Of a stretch of 64,000 nucleotides of DNA, positions 42,992-51,882 are shown piece by piece (position 1 is the first letter of the stretch; each line of letters opens with the position of its first letter). The stretch is from an uncultured Candidatus Melainabacteria bacterium (GTDB lineage: Bacteria; Cyanobacteriota; Vampirovibrionia; Gastranaerophilales; Gastranaerophilaceae), in NCBI GenBank assembly GCA_934692665.1, contig CAKUUG010000001.1:1-64000 (forward strand), written 5' to 3'. A program made the position numbers and the translations under genes. The notes beneath the pieces were generated by a model, which saw only the letters and a list, made by a program, of their open reading frames with translations, ran no database searches and was not told the DNA's origin.

Positions 42992-44071
42992 ATGAAAAAA
43001 TTCTCAATATTTTTAATATCTATGTTGCTTTTGTTTCCGATTTTGGAAGTCAAAGCAATTTCTGAACAAGTTCTGAGAATAAAAGATATTACCCATGTTA
43101 AAGGTATTAGAGAAAACCAAGTTGTAGGATATGGGCTTGTTGTAGGTTTGGCAAATACAGGTGACAACTCTCGTCACACACAAATGACAAGCCAACAAAT
43201 GCTTTTGAATTTGGGAACGGTAATTGACCAATCAAACTATATCCAAAAAGGTACATCGGCAGCAGTTATTGTAACGGCAATCATACCTCCTTTTGCAAAA
43301 GAAGGTGACAAAATCGATGTTACTGTTTCTGCAATGGCTGATGCAAAGAGTTTGTCCGGTGGTGTTTTGGTTCAAACGCAACTCAGAGCTCCAAACGGTG
43401 AAATTGTTGCTGTTGCACAAGGGCCTATAAGTACAGGTGGTTTAAAAGCAACAACCGGAGGTTCATCAAAAACAGTTACAACAACAGGCAGAGTCCCTAA
43501 CGGCGGTATTGTTGAAAGAGATATTTTAACAACAATAGGAGAAGAAACTACCCTCACTTTAATATTGGACAAAGCTGATTATACAATGGCATCAAGAATT
43601 GCAAAAACAATTTCGACTAGAATTGCACCTGCAAAAGCTCTTGATGGTGGTGCTGTGCAAGTTCAAATTCCTGTAAGATACAGAGATGACAGAGTTTTGT
43701 TTTTGTCTATGATAGAAAATCAAATAGTTGGTGCTGTTTCTTCAAAAGCAAAAGTCATAATAAATGAAAGAACAGGAACAGTAGTAATAGGCGGAAATAC
43801 CCGTTTGATGCCTGCAGCTGTTGCTCACGGAGCAATTACCGTGACGATTTTATCAGAGGTAGAACCTATTTCTAATAATCCAAATAACCTCAACGCCGGA
43901 GTTCAATACACTGAAAAACAGGGTTCTTTAGTCGAGATGGAAGCAAATTCCAGCCTTTCTGATTTGGTTGCAGCACTAAATGAAATAGGGGTAACTCCTT
44001 ATGAATTGATTGCAATATTGCAAGCATTAGCAAATGCAGGCAGTTTGCAGGCAGAATTAGAAATAATTTAA
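42992..44071 (+). CDS. flgI: Flagellar P-ring protein FlgI
   Basis: A 359-residue periplasmic protein with a signal peptide (cleaved after EVKA) and the conserved start VLRIKDITHVKGIRENQVVG followed by GLANTGD. Other conserved stretches are GGVLVQTQLRAPNGE, VIINERTGTVVIGG and a C-terminal helix (LSDLVAALNEIGVTP). It forms the ring around the rod in peptidoglycan. With FlgH it shows that the cell has an outer membrane. Confidence 0.96.
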   Translation: MKKFSIFLISMLLLFPILEVKAISEQVLRIKDITHVKGIRENQVVGYGLVVGLANTGDNSRHTQMTSQQMLLNLGTVIDQSNYIQKGTSAAVIVTAIIPPFAKEGDKIDVTVSAMADAKSLSGGVLVQTQLRAPNGEIVAVAQGPISTGGLKATTGGSSKTVTTTGRVPNGGIVERDILTTIGEETTLTLILDKADYTMASRIAKTISTRIAPAKALDGGAVQVQIPVRYRDDRVLFLSMIENQIVGAVSSKAKVIINERTGTVVIGGNTRLMPAAVAHGAITVTILSEVEPISNNPNNLNAGVQYTEKQGSLVEMEANSSLSDLVAALNEIGVTPYELIAILQALANAGSLQAELEII

Positions 44072-44099
44072 TAAAATTTTTAAAAAAGGTAAGTAAAAA

Positions 44100-44432
44100 A
44101 TGCAAAATTATGTAAATTCAATTGGCACAAGCTATATGAACACCAGTTCTGATTTAGCGGAAATAGAAAAAATCAAACGTGGCTCAAAAACAGAAAAAGA
44201 ACAATTAGAAAAAGTTTCAAAAGAATTTGAATCTATTTTTGTTGCAAAAATGTTAAATGAACTAGACAAAACTGTAGATAAAGAAGGTTCTTTGTTCCAA
44301 GAAAGTAAATATTTAGATAATTTGAAATCATTTATGTATAATGATATAGCTCGTACCATTGCAAACAACCCACGAACAAGCATTGGTATTGCAAAACAAA
44401 TGTACACTCAACTGGAAAAAACTGTAAAATAG
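44100..44432 (+). CDS. flgJ: Rod-binding protein, FlgJ N-terminal domain only
   Basis: A 110-residue protein holding only the rod-binding (Rod-bind) domain: VSKEFESIFVAKMLNELDKTVDKEG with F-Q-E-S-K after it, and MYNDIARTIANNPRTSIG. In enterobacteria FlgJ carries a second peptidoglycan-hydrolase domain, which is absent here; the SLT gene at 39165 probably replaces it. It should cap the growing rod. Confidence 0.88.
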   Translation: MQNYVNSIGTSYMNTSSDLAEIEKIKRGSKTEKEQLEKVSKEFESIFVAKMLNELDKTVDKEGSLFQESKYLDNLKSFMYNDIARTIANNPRTSIGIAKQMYTQLEKTVK

Positions 44433-44441
44433 GTAATCAAA

Positions 44442-44753
44442 ATGAATATAGATAATTCAGTAAATATATCTTCGGTTGTTTCTCAATCATTGTCAAAATT
44501 GAATATAAACGCTTCAAATCGTTCATATAAATCAGGTGAAAAAGAAGAAAATAATGCTAAAATAGAAGATATTGAACAATCGCAAGATAGCGTTTTAAAA
44601 GAAATATCCAAAGAAACTACTAGACCTAATTCTAATATTGATGTTGCAGAAATTCAAAAATATGCAAATTTAATGGGGGAGAACTTGACAATAGAGGATA
44701 TAAACTACGGTCTAATGTATGGTAGAAGTGTAATCGCTGATTTCAGTGCATAA
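44442..44753 (+). CDS. FlgM-like candidate anti-sigma factor
   Basis: A 103-residue polar protein, disordered for the first 60 residues, with a C-terminal helical part reading IDVAEIQKYANLMGENLTIE and then DINYGLMYGRSV. This layout (disordered N-terminus, short DVxEI helix, then a second helix) and the position between flgJ and a FlgN-like gene are what one expects of FlgM, which holds sigma-28 until the hook is built. The sequence similarity is weak, and no sigma-28 gene is in the window. Confidence 0.5.
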   Translation: MNIDNSVNISSVVSQSLSKLNINASNRSYKSGEKEENNAKIEDIEQSQDSVLKEISKETTRPNSNIDVAEIQKYANLMGENLTIEDINYGLMYGRSVIADFSA

Positions 44754-44762
44754 GGTAAGTAG

Positions 44763-45149
44763 ATGAAATTTGAAGAAGTTTTATTAGAATATAAAAACCT
44801 AAAGCAAAATTTGCTCGATAGAAAACAAGCAATAATAAAAAGAAATATCGAAGTTATTACAAGACTTGATGAAGAGCTTGTTGTTATTGCAGATAAAATA
44901 AAAAAATTTGATATTTTGAATAACAATTTTACTGAAGATGAAAAAAAAGAACTAAAAACACTGGGAAAAGAAATAAAAAAACTCGAAGAAAATAACGAAA
45001 CTTTAATTAAATATTCATTGAATGTTATAAATAGTACTTTATCTGGAATATTAAATATAATAAACAAAGATAAAAACACATACAATTCAAAAGGATTGAA
45101 TTGTAGAGGGGATGAGATACCGTTTTCTTCAATAATTGAAGAAGCATAA
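44763..45149 (+). CDS. FlgN-like flagellar export chaperone
   Basis: A 128-residue, almost wholly helical protein (coiled coil at about 3-95) starting MKFEEVLLEYKNLKQNLLDR. Size, helical hairpin and location immediately before flgK and flgL fit FlgN, the cytosolic chaperone for these hook-junction proteins. The family is poorly conserved, so the call depends mostly on context. Confidence 0.65.
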   Translation: MKFEEVLLEYKNLKQNLLDRKQAIIKRNIEVITRLDEELVVIADKIKKFDILNNNFTEDEKKELKTLGKEIKKLEENNETLIKYSLNVINSTLSGILNIINKDKNTYNSKGLNCRGDEIPFSSIIEEA

Positions 45150-45168
45150 GAAAAAAAGGATTTTATTA

Positions 45169-46698
45169 ATGTCACTCGGTCAAAGTTTAAATATATCAAC
45201 TGGTGCATTGAGAAACAACCAATACGCTCTAACGGTTGTTTCGCATAACGTTGCAAATTTAAATACCGCAGGTTATACGAGAAAAAGAGTAAATTTTGAA
45301 GAAAGTATAATCGGCAATTATGGTAGAGATGTTTATTCAAGAATAAAAAGTCTTAATGGTTCAACGATAACCGGTCTTGTTGATTATATGGATGAGGCTG
45401 CACTAGGTGATATTGCAAAAACAAAATCAGATTCTGAATACTACAACACATTGAATGATGCAATAGGCGGTCTTGAAGATATGGCAGATGCCCTAGGGGA
45501 TGATGGGCTGAATGGATTGTTGAATGAATTTTTTAAAGCATCTGCAAACTTGGAACAATTTCCTGACGATTTGACTATCAGACAGCAATATGTTGCAGCA
45601 GCACAAAGTGTCTGTGACAAATTTAACGAAATTTCAAAGAAATATGATGATTACCAAGACACAATGATTTCTGATACACAAGACAACACAGAAACCGTAA
45701 ACAGGTTGTTAGAACAAATCGCAGCCTCTAATGAAAATTATATAAAAAATGGAAAAGATTCTTCAGCACTTAATGATACTTATGCGTTGATTCAAGAATT
45801 GTCTTCTTATGTAAATGTTACAACAGAAAAAAATGCTAATGGAACATTAAATGTTTGTATTGGCAATGTACAAGTTGTCAAAGGTTCAAAAGTAAATTAT
45901 ACTCTGCAATCCGAAGCTGATACTTCAGGAAATGGCGATGTGTTGAAATTTTCTCTAAAATCAACAGAAGATGAAAACCAAGTTATAACAAAAGGTATAA
46001 ACGAAGCGATTACCGGTGGTAAAATTGGTGCAAGCATTGAATTTTTGAATGGCACAAACGATAGCTATTACAATATTGCAGATATGAAAAATGCCCTAAA
46101 CGAAGCAGCGAACGCTTTTGCGACAGAATTAAACAAAATTCAAACTTATGACGATGGAGATGTTTTTGCAGCAAATATTACGACAGTAAACGGGGTAAAC
46201 CAGCTTGAAAAATCAACGGTTAATATGTTTGTGTCAAAAGACGGACAGGCATTTAGTGCTTCTAATATTACGGTAAATTCTGAAATATTGAATAACGTAT
46301 TTTTAGTTGCAGCAGCCAGAATCGATATGAACAAATTTGATGTAGATAAACAAGACTGGAAGCTTGCTGTCGGAAATTCGACAAATGCCACAGAAATAAC
46401 AGCTCTGCAAACAAAAAAAATCTGTGATTATGGTGGCAAACAAGATAACTGTACGTTGTCTGATTTTTTGAGTGCCATTAGTGCAAAAAACGCTCTAGAT
46501 AAAGATTCAATGGACGGCAAAGCCGGAACATATAAGGATTTGTTAGATTCTGCTTTGACAAATTATTCGAATTTAACAGGAGTCAATATAGATGAAGAAA
46601 TTTCTGATTTATTAAAATATCAAAGAGCTTACGAAGCTTCTGCAAAAGTTTTTTCAACTGTAAATGGCTTGTATGATACTATTTTGGGAATGATATAA
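45169..46698 (+). CDS. flgK: Flagellar hook-associated protein FlgK
   Basis: A 509-residue first hook-filament junction protein. The N-terminal motif SLGQSLNISTGALRNNQYAL and VVSHNVANLNTAGYTRKRV and the C-terminal ISDLLKYQRAYEASAKVFSTV are both typical. The start is the ATG at 45169 with AAAGGA 9 bp upstream; the frame is open to 45136. It is coupled to flgL, 22 bp downstream. Confidence 0.94.
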   Translation: MSLGQSLNISTGALRNNQYALTVVSHNVANLNTAGYTRKRVNFEESIIGNYGRDVYSRIKSLNGSTITGLVDYMDEAALGDIAKTKSDSEYYNTLNDAIGGLEDMADALGDDGLNGLLNEFFKASANLEQFPDDLTIRQQYVAAAQSVCDKFNEISKKYDDYQDTMISDTQDNTETVNRLLEQIAASNENYIKNGKDSSALNDTYALIQELSSYVNVTTEKNANGTLNVCIGNVQVVKGSKVNYTLQSEADTSGNGDVLKFSLKSTEDENQVITKGINEAITGGKIGASIEFLNGTNDSYYNIADMKNALNEAANAFATELNKIQTYDDGDVFAANITTVNGVNQLEKSTVNMFVSKDGQAFSASNITVNSEILNNVFLVAAARIDMNKFDVDKQDWKLAVGNSTNATEITALQTKKICDYGGKQDNCTLSDFLSAISAKNALDKDSMDGKAGTYKDLLDSALTNYSNLTGVNIDEEISDLLKYQRAYEASAKVFSTVNGLYDTILGMI

Positions 46699-46720
46699 AG
46701 AATTAAAAGGATTTTAAGAT

Positions 46721-47683
46721 ATGAGAATTTCATCACAAACAATGAGTAGTCTTGCAACCGGTTCTACATCCAGTGCCTATGACAGATATGCAAAGATTTT
46801 GGCAAAAATCACTTCTAATAAAAATTTTACAAAAATGTCTGAAAATGTTCCTGAAGCAAAAAAACTAATCAAAATAAAAGATCAATTGGCACAAATGGAT
46901 GAATATCAAAGTAATATCAAAGCTGCAACGAGCGAAATGGGACTTGCTTATGATGTAATGGGTGATTTGACAGATGAAGTTTCGCAAATAAATACTCTTG
47001 TTTTGGATGCTGCAAATGCTACAACAACGCCAACAACAGCAAAAGCAATGGCGACAGAAATAAAAGAAAGAGTTTCAACAATTGTCGATTTGATGAATAC
47101 AAAATATATGAATAATTATATTTTTTCAGGTTCAAATGTTCAGACTCCTGCATATAGCGTAGATGATAAAACAGGTGAAGTTATCTACAACGGTACTACA
47201 AAAGACAATGGCGAAAGATTGTTGACTATTGCAGAAGATACAACATTCAAATACAACATAACAGGCGACAAAATTTTTGACAAAGTAACGCTATATGATA
47301 AAACCGTTGATAATACCGGAAAGGAAGTTACTGTCGCTAGAGAAACTGATTTCTTTACTGAAATGCAAGATTTAGACAAACTATTAAATGCAGACACAAT
47401 AGATCAAAATGCGATTAGAGAAAAATTGAACGTAATTGATGCAGTAAGCAAAAATATTGTTCGCCAAACAGGGGATATTTCTGCAAAAGTTGCAAAATTG
47501 GATGCAGCATCTTCTATTAATACAACAACAATAACAAACCTTACAGAAAAAAAGACAAATATAGAAGAAATAGATATTACACAAGCTGCAACAGATTTGG
47601 CAAACGCTCAAAACGCTCTACAAGCAAGTTATATTCTTTCTTCTACAATTTTGGGCGGAAAGACTTTGTTAGATTATCTATAA
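46721..47683 (+). CDS. flgL: Flagellar hook-associated protein FlgL
   Basis: A 320-residue flagellin-related junction protein: MRISSQTMSS at the start, AYDVMGDLTDEVSQINTLVLDAANA in two adjacent helical parts, KYMNNYIFSGS in the middle and a helical C-terminus (TDLANAQNALQASYILSST). It joins FlgK to the filament. It is the last gene of the flagellar cluster and is followed by a terminator. Confidence 0.93.
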   Translation: MRISSQTMSSLATGSTSSAYDRYAKILAKITSNKNFTKMSENVPEAKKLIKIKDQLAQMDEYQSNIKAATSEMGLAYDVMGDLTDEVSQINTLVLDAANATTTPTTAKAMATEIKERVSTIVDLMNTKYMNNYIFSGSNVQTPAYSVDDKTGEVIYNGTTKDNGERLLTIAEDTTFKYNITGDKIFDKVTLYDKTVDNTGKEVTVARETDFFTEMQDLDKLLNADTIDQNAIREKLNVIDAVSKNIVRQTGDISAKVAKLDAASSINTTTITNLTEKKTNIEEIDITQAATDLANAQNALQASYILSSTILGGKTLLDYL

Positions 47684-47716
47684 AAAAGTATTAAACAAAA
47701 ATTTACTTACCATTTT

Positions 47717-47748
47717 CCCTTTTAAAATTATTTTAAAGGGATTTTTTT
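47717..47748 (+). terminator. Rho-independent terminator of the flagellar operon
   Basis: Stem ccctttt-aaaa with ttttaaaggg (47731-47740), containing one bulged base, then seven T residues. It lies 34 bp after flgL. Confidence 0.85.
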
Positions 47749-47876
47749 ATATTATAGTCTTTTTTTTCGTTTTTGCAATAAAATTAGTATTTTATAATTT
47801 TAAAATACTAATCCAAATAACTTAATTATTGTTATTATTTCTATAAAAAATCATTTTTTTAATATAAAATGTATGT

Positions 47877-48674
47877 ATGTTTGAAGTGAAAAAAACATTG
47901 ACTTATTATGCTTTTTTGCTTTTTTTGAGACAAGTTCGAGAGTTTTTAGAAACGCTCGGTAGTGTCGGTGTTAATTTTTTAAGAGTTTTAAAATATATTT
48001 TATTATTCAGAATAAACAAAGATGAGCTTATTATCCAATCAAGAAGATTTGCATTCGATAGTTTGCCGATTAGTTTGGCGATTGTAGGCATGACATCTTC
48101 TATTATTGCAATGCAACTTGCACCGGAGCTTGCTCGACAAGGTGGAGCTGACTATACAGGGAGTCTTTCGGCTCTTGTAATGGTTAGAGAATTGGCTGTT
48201 GTTATGAGTGGTTTTGCAATTATATCAATGATTGGGTCTTCTTTTGCTTCGGAAATTGCATCTATGGCGGTAACTGAACAAATTTCTGCTATGCAAGTAT
48301 TAAAGGTTGACCCTATAGAATATCTTATTGTGCCGAGAGTTGTTGCGGGTATTTTGTTTATGCCTGTGATTTTTATTATTTCAACGACTTTTGGACTTAT
48401 TTGTTCGGGGTATGTTTCTCATTGGACAGCTGAATTGAGTCTGTTGAATTATATCACTTCTCTGTGGCATGGGCTTTATATTCGAGATATTTTTATTGCA
48501 ATATTAAAAGCCTCTGTTTTTGGAGGAACAATCGCACTTATCAGTTCTTCTTGCGGATATATGGTTCGAGGTGGTGCTAAAGAGGTCGGACTAGCTACCA
48601 CAAAAGCTGTTGTATGGTCGTTTTTGGCGATTGCAGTGTGGGATTTTATTTTTGCTTCAGTTTTTTATTTGTAG
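47877..48674 (+). CDS. mlaE: MlaE-type ABC transporter permease
   Basis: A 265-residue integral membrane protein of the MlaE family: SRRFAFDSLPISLAIVGMTS, GSLSALVMVRELAVVMSGF, then EQISAMQVLKVDPIEYLIVP and PRVVAGILFMPV, with five to six helices. It is the permease of an MCE-type lipid transporter moving phospholipid between membranes. It is followed by the ATPase and MCE subunit genes in the normal order. Confidence 0.93.
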   Translation: MFEVKKTLTYYAFLLFLRQVREFLETLGSVGVNFLRVLKYILLFRINKDELIIQSRRFAFDSLPISLAIVGMTSSIIAMQLAPELARQGGADYTGSLSALVMVRELAVVMSGFAIISMIGSSFASEIASMAVTEQISAMQVLKVDPIEYLIVPRVVAGILFMPVIFIISTTFGLICSGYVSHWTAELSLLNYITSLWHGLYIRDIFIAILKASVFGGTIALISSSCGYMVRGGAKEVGLATTKAVVWSFLAIAVWDFIFASVFYL

Positions 48675-48689
48675 ATTTTGTGGGTGAAA

Positions 48690-49415
48690 ATGACATTAGA
48701 AGTTAAAAATTTAGTTAAAACATTTAATAGAAAAAAAGTCTTGAATAATATTTCGTTCAAAGTTGAAAATGGTCGTACATTGGGCGTTGTGGGGTTTTCA
48801 GGCAGCGGAAAATCAACACTGTTGAAGATAATATCAGGTATTTTAGAACCTGATTCGGGAGATGTTATATATCCAAAAAATTCTGATGTTGCAATGGCTT
48901 TTCAATACAGTGCATTGTTCGATTTTTTGAATGTGTATGACAATATTGCTTTTCCTTTGGTAGAAAGAAAAGATTTAAGAGGAAAATACACAAAAGACCA
49001 AATAACAGCCATTGTAAAAGAAAAATTGAAAATGGTGGGACTGGACGGAATAGAAGACAAATATCCATCTGAGCTTTCTGGCGGTATGCAAAAGAGGGTA
49101 GGGTTTGCTCGTGCAATCGTAACCAATCCCCAAATAATACTTTTTGATGAGCCGACAGCGGGGCTTGACCCTGTTACTTCTACATTGATAGAAGATTATA
49201 TCGTACAACTCAAAAACGACCTAAATGCCAGTTGTGTCGTTGTAACGCACCAACTCTCAACAATAAAAAGAGCGGTTGACAATGTCATAATGCTTTACCA
49301 AGGTGATGTTGTGTTCGCTGGAACAGTCGACGAGTTGTTAATGGGAAAAAATGAATATGCAAAACAATTTGTAGGTGCTACAATTAATGGACCTATGAAT
49401 ATTGCAAGTAAATAA
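48690..49415 (+). CDS. mlaF: MlaF-type ABC transporter ATPase
   Basis: A 241-residue ABC ATPase with Walker A GFSGSGKST (near residue 35-43), Q-loop AFQYSALFDFLNVYDN, signature LSGGMQKRVGFARAI, Walker B IILFDEPTAGLDP and the switch His in VVTHQ. The QYSALFDFL and SGGMQKRV forms are typical of MlaF. The start is the ATG at 48690, with GGGTG ahead; the frame is open 12 bp further. It energises the MlaE permease. Confidence 0.93.
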   Translation: MTLEVKNLVKTFNRKKVLNNISFKVENGRTLGVVGFSGSGKSTLLKIISGILEPDSGDVIYPKNSDVAMAFQYSALFDFLNVYDNIAFPLVERKDLRGKYTKDQITAIVKEKLKMVGLDGIEDKYPSELSGGMQKRVGFARAIVTNPQIILFDEPTAGLDPVTSTLIEDYIVQLKNDLNASCVVVTHQLSTIKRAVDNVIMLYQGDVVFAGTVDELLMGKNEYAKQFVGATINGPMNIASK

Positions 49416-49425
49416 GGAAAAAATA

Positions 49426-50790
49426 ATGAATAAAAAAGAAAAATATTCAAGTTCTTTAAAAGTCGGGGTTTTAACCCTTAGTGCAATATTTATTTTGATT
49501 TTTACGGTTTTGTGGGTAAAAGGCAGAAGTTTGTCTGCAGGCGAACGCATTGATTTGGCTTTCCAAGATATAAACGGAATGAGAGCAGGTTCAGGCGTAC
49601 AGATGATGGGGCTTCGTATTGGACAAGTTGAAGAAATCACTCCTGTTATGCAAGGTAAAGATAGCTATGTAAATCTTCGTTTTGTTGTTACGGAAAAAGG
49701 AGTCAAGATTCCTCCAGCTTCTACTATCACGATACAACAGTCGGGGATTATTGGAGAGCAGTTTTTAGAAATTACTCCTCCAAAAACAGAAGTTATATAT
49801 GTAGATACTCAAAAAACAAAAATAGATTTTATAGAAAAATTGCCTGTATTTATGAAACTTTCTGAAGGCGAAAAAGAAATTGGAAAAATTGTTGACCTTG
49901 AAATTATGAATAAATCCCAACTTCCATACAAAATAAGACAACATTTGAAAACAAAAAATATTCTAAAGGTTTCTTATGTTGTTACTTTGCCGGGGCTTAT
50001 TTTGGATAGCGAAATGATAGGCGTAAAAACAGTAAACGACAAATATTTCTTCTATTTGACAGACGGCGAAATTCCAATCACGCCGAAAGAAAGCCTAAAA
50101 TATACAGTAATTGAGCCTATGAGATTAGCTGATTTTATGGATTTGCAATTCAGAGCAGCAAAATCACTGGCTGAAACAAATAACAGAGTTGTAGAAATAT
50201 TGTCAGATGAATTTATCGATTCTATCAAATCATCTGTAAGCAATATCCAAACACTCACCAAAAACGCAAATACAACTGTTGAAAAAGCAAACAAATTAAT
50301 AGATTCTTCAAAAACAGAAATTGATTCTTTAATTGTCCAATCTCAAGAATTGATTGATAGTTTGACCAAATTGTCTAACAATATTAATGAAATTGTTTCT
50401 GATGACAATCTCAAAAATGATGTTATTTCGAGTATAAAATCAGTAGGAGAATTGTCAAACAACATAAACAAATTTGTGGAAGATGCCCAAACTCAACAAA
50501 TGATTGCTGATTTGGCAGATACAATGAGAAATGTAAACGATATTTCGACTTATGTAAATGAATATACAAAAGACGAAAAACTAAAAGAAGACTTAACAAA
50601 AACAATTACGAACCTGTCTTCTATAACAGAAAATATTTCAAAATTGATGAATGATTACAACAAACTGAATGAAGAAGATAAAATGAAGTTGAAAAATACA
50701 GTAAAAGACGTCAATTGTATAACAAAGAACTTGAAAAAATTCTCTGAAAAATTAAACAAAAGATTTTTACTGTTTAGATTAATGTTTTAA
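49426..50790 (+). CDS. MlaD-type MCE-domain protein with long coiled coil
   Basis: A 454-residue protein with an N-terminal membrane helix (about 12-30), one MCE domain (about 35-110, LAFQDINGMRAGSGVQMMGLR and IGEQFLEI), an extra beta region, and a long coiled coil (about 215-445, repeated N-N-I-x-x-F/L motifs). It is the lipid-binding subunit of the Mla-type system and is longer than E. coli MlaD, as in cyanobacterial and plant TGD2-type proteins; the coiled coil may span the periplasm. AAGGA upstream of the ATG at 49426. Confidence 0.9.
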   Translation: MNKKEKYSSSLKVGVLTLSAIFILIFTVLWVKGRSLSAGERIDLAFQDINGMRAGSGVQMMGLRIGQVEEITPVMQGKDSYVNLRFVVTEKGVKIPPASTITIQQSGIIGEQFLEITPPKTEVIYVDTQKTKIDFIEKLPVFMKLSEGEKEIGKIVDLEIMNKSQLPYKIRQHLKTKNILKVSYVVTLPGLILDSEMIGVKTVNDKYFFYLTDGEIPITPKESLKYTVIEPMRLADFMDLQFRAAKSLAETNNRVVEILSDEFIDSIKSSVSNIQTLTKNANTTVEKANKLIDSSKTEIDSLIVQSQELIDSLTKLSNNINEIVSDDNLKNDVISSIKSVGELSNNINKFVEDAQTQQMIADLADTMRNVNDISTYVNEYTKDEKLKEDLTKTITNLSSITENISKLMNDYNKLNEEDKMKLKNTVKDVNCITKNLKKFSEKLNKRFLLFRLMF

Positions 50791-50793
50791 AAT

Positions 50794-51870
50794 ATGAAAA
50801 ATTCAAAACTAAACAAAATTCAAGACATACACTATTCAAGACAAAAAGCATCTTTTTGTCTTGGTGTGGTTTTGGGCGTTGGAAGTTTTTTTTATAAAAA
50901 TATAATAAATTTTAAAAACTTTTTGTATGAAAAAAATATTTTAAAAGAATCCAAAGTGGCTGCATATGTAATATGTGTCGGAAATCTTACAACGGGAGGT
51001 GTCGGCAAAACCCCGATTGTTGCAAAACTTGCAAACGAATTGTCTAAAGAAAAGCCTGTCGCTATAATATCAAGAGGTTATGGAGCAAAAATTTCAAACA
51101 AAAATCCTCTTGTTATAAAAGATTTTAAAGAAATAAAATTCAAAGATGGAACATTATGCGGAGATGAACCATTCCAATTGGCAAAAAAAGTAAATGATGC
51201 TGTTGTTGTAATAACATGTGCCGACAGAAAAAAATCAGCAGAACTTGCGATTGTGAAATTTGGTGTCCAAACAATAATAATGGATGACGGTTTTTCTAAT
51301 CGCAAAATTGAAAAAGACAGACAGATTCTTGTTATTGATTCAAAAATGCGATTTGGAAACAATTTTTTATTGCCAAAAGGCCCATTGAGAGAACCAATAA
51401 CAGAAATAAAAAGAGCTGATGAAATTATTTTGGTTGATAAAGGTGACGAAAATATTGAAGATGCAGTTCTCTGGGTTCAAAAATTTAAAAAACCTTACAA
51501 AATGTGCAAAATGCAACCAAGCAGAATATACAATATAAAAACAAAAGCTGATGTGATATTCAATAAACCGCTAAATACAAATGACAACCCAAATTACAAG
51601 CCAAAAGCAATAGCTTTTTGTGCGATTGGGCAACCAAAACAGTTTTTTGATTTTGCAAAAAGATACTACGAAATTGTTGAAACGATAGAATTTGATGACC
51701 ACCACAAATATGGTATTAATGATGTAAAAAGGCTAGAGTTGTTGGCGGATGAAAATAACGTAAATATTTTTATTACGACACAAAAAGATGAAACAAAACT
51801 TTTACCTTTGGTATCTGATTGTTCAAATTATTACTACAATGTCCTTGAGCTAAAAGAAGAAATATTATAG
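50794..51870 (+). CDS. lpxK: Tetraacyldisaccharide 4'-kinase
   Basis: A 358-residue inner-membrane-associated kinase that adds the 4'-phosphate in lipid A synthesis. The LpxK P-loop GNLTTGGVGKTPIVAKLA is clear at about 63-80, followed by ISRGYGAK, CGDEP and IMDDGFSNRKIEKD. Its start follows the MCE gene stop by 3 bp, so it belongs to the same operon, which joins lipid transport to lipid A synthesis. It implies a lipopolysaccharide outer membrane. Confidence 0.94.
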   Translation: MKNSKLNKIQDIHYSRQKASFCLGVVLGVGSFFYKNIINFKNFLYEKNILKESKVAAYVICVGNLTTGGVGKTPIVAKLANELSKEKPVAIISRGYGAKISNKNPLVIKDFKEIKFKDGTLCGDEPFQLAKKVNDAVVVITCADRKKSAELAIVKFGVQTIIMDDGFSNRKIEKDRQILVIDSKMRFGNNFLLPKGPLREPITEIKRADEIILVDKGDENIEDAVLWVQKFKKPYKMCKMQPSRIYNIKTKADVIFNKPLNTNDNPNYKPKAIAFCAIGQPKQFFDFAKRYYEIVETIEFDDHHKYGINDVKRLELLADENNVNIFITTQKDETKLLPLVSDCSNYYYNVLELKEEIL

Positions 51871-51882
51871 CAACAATAGTCT

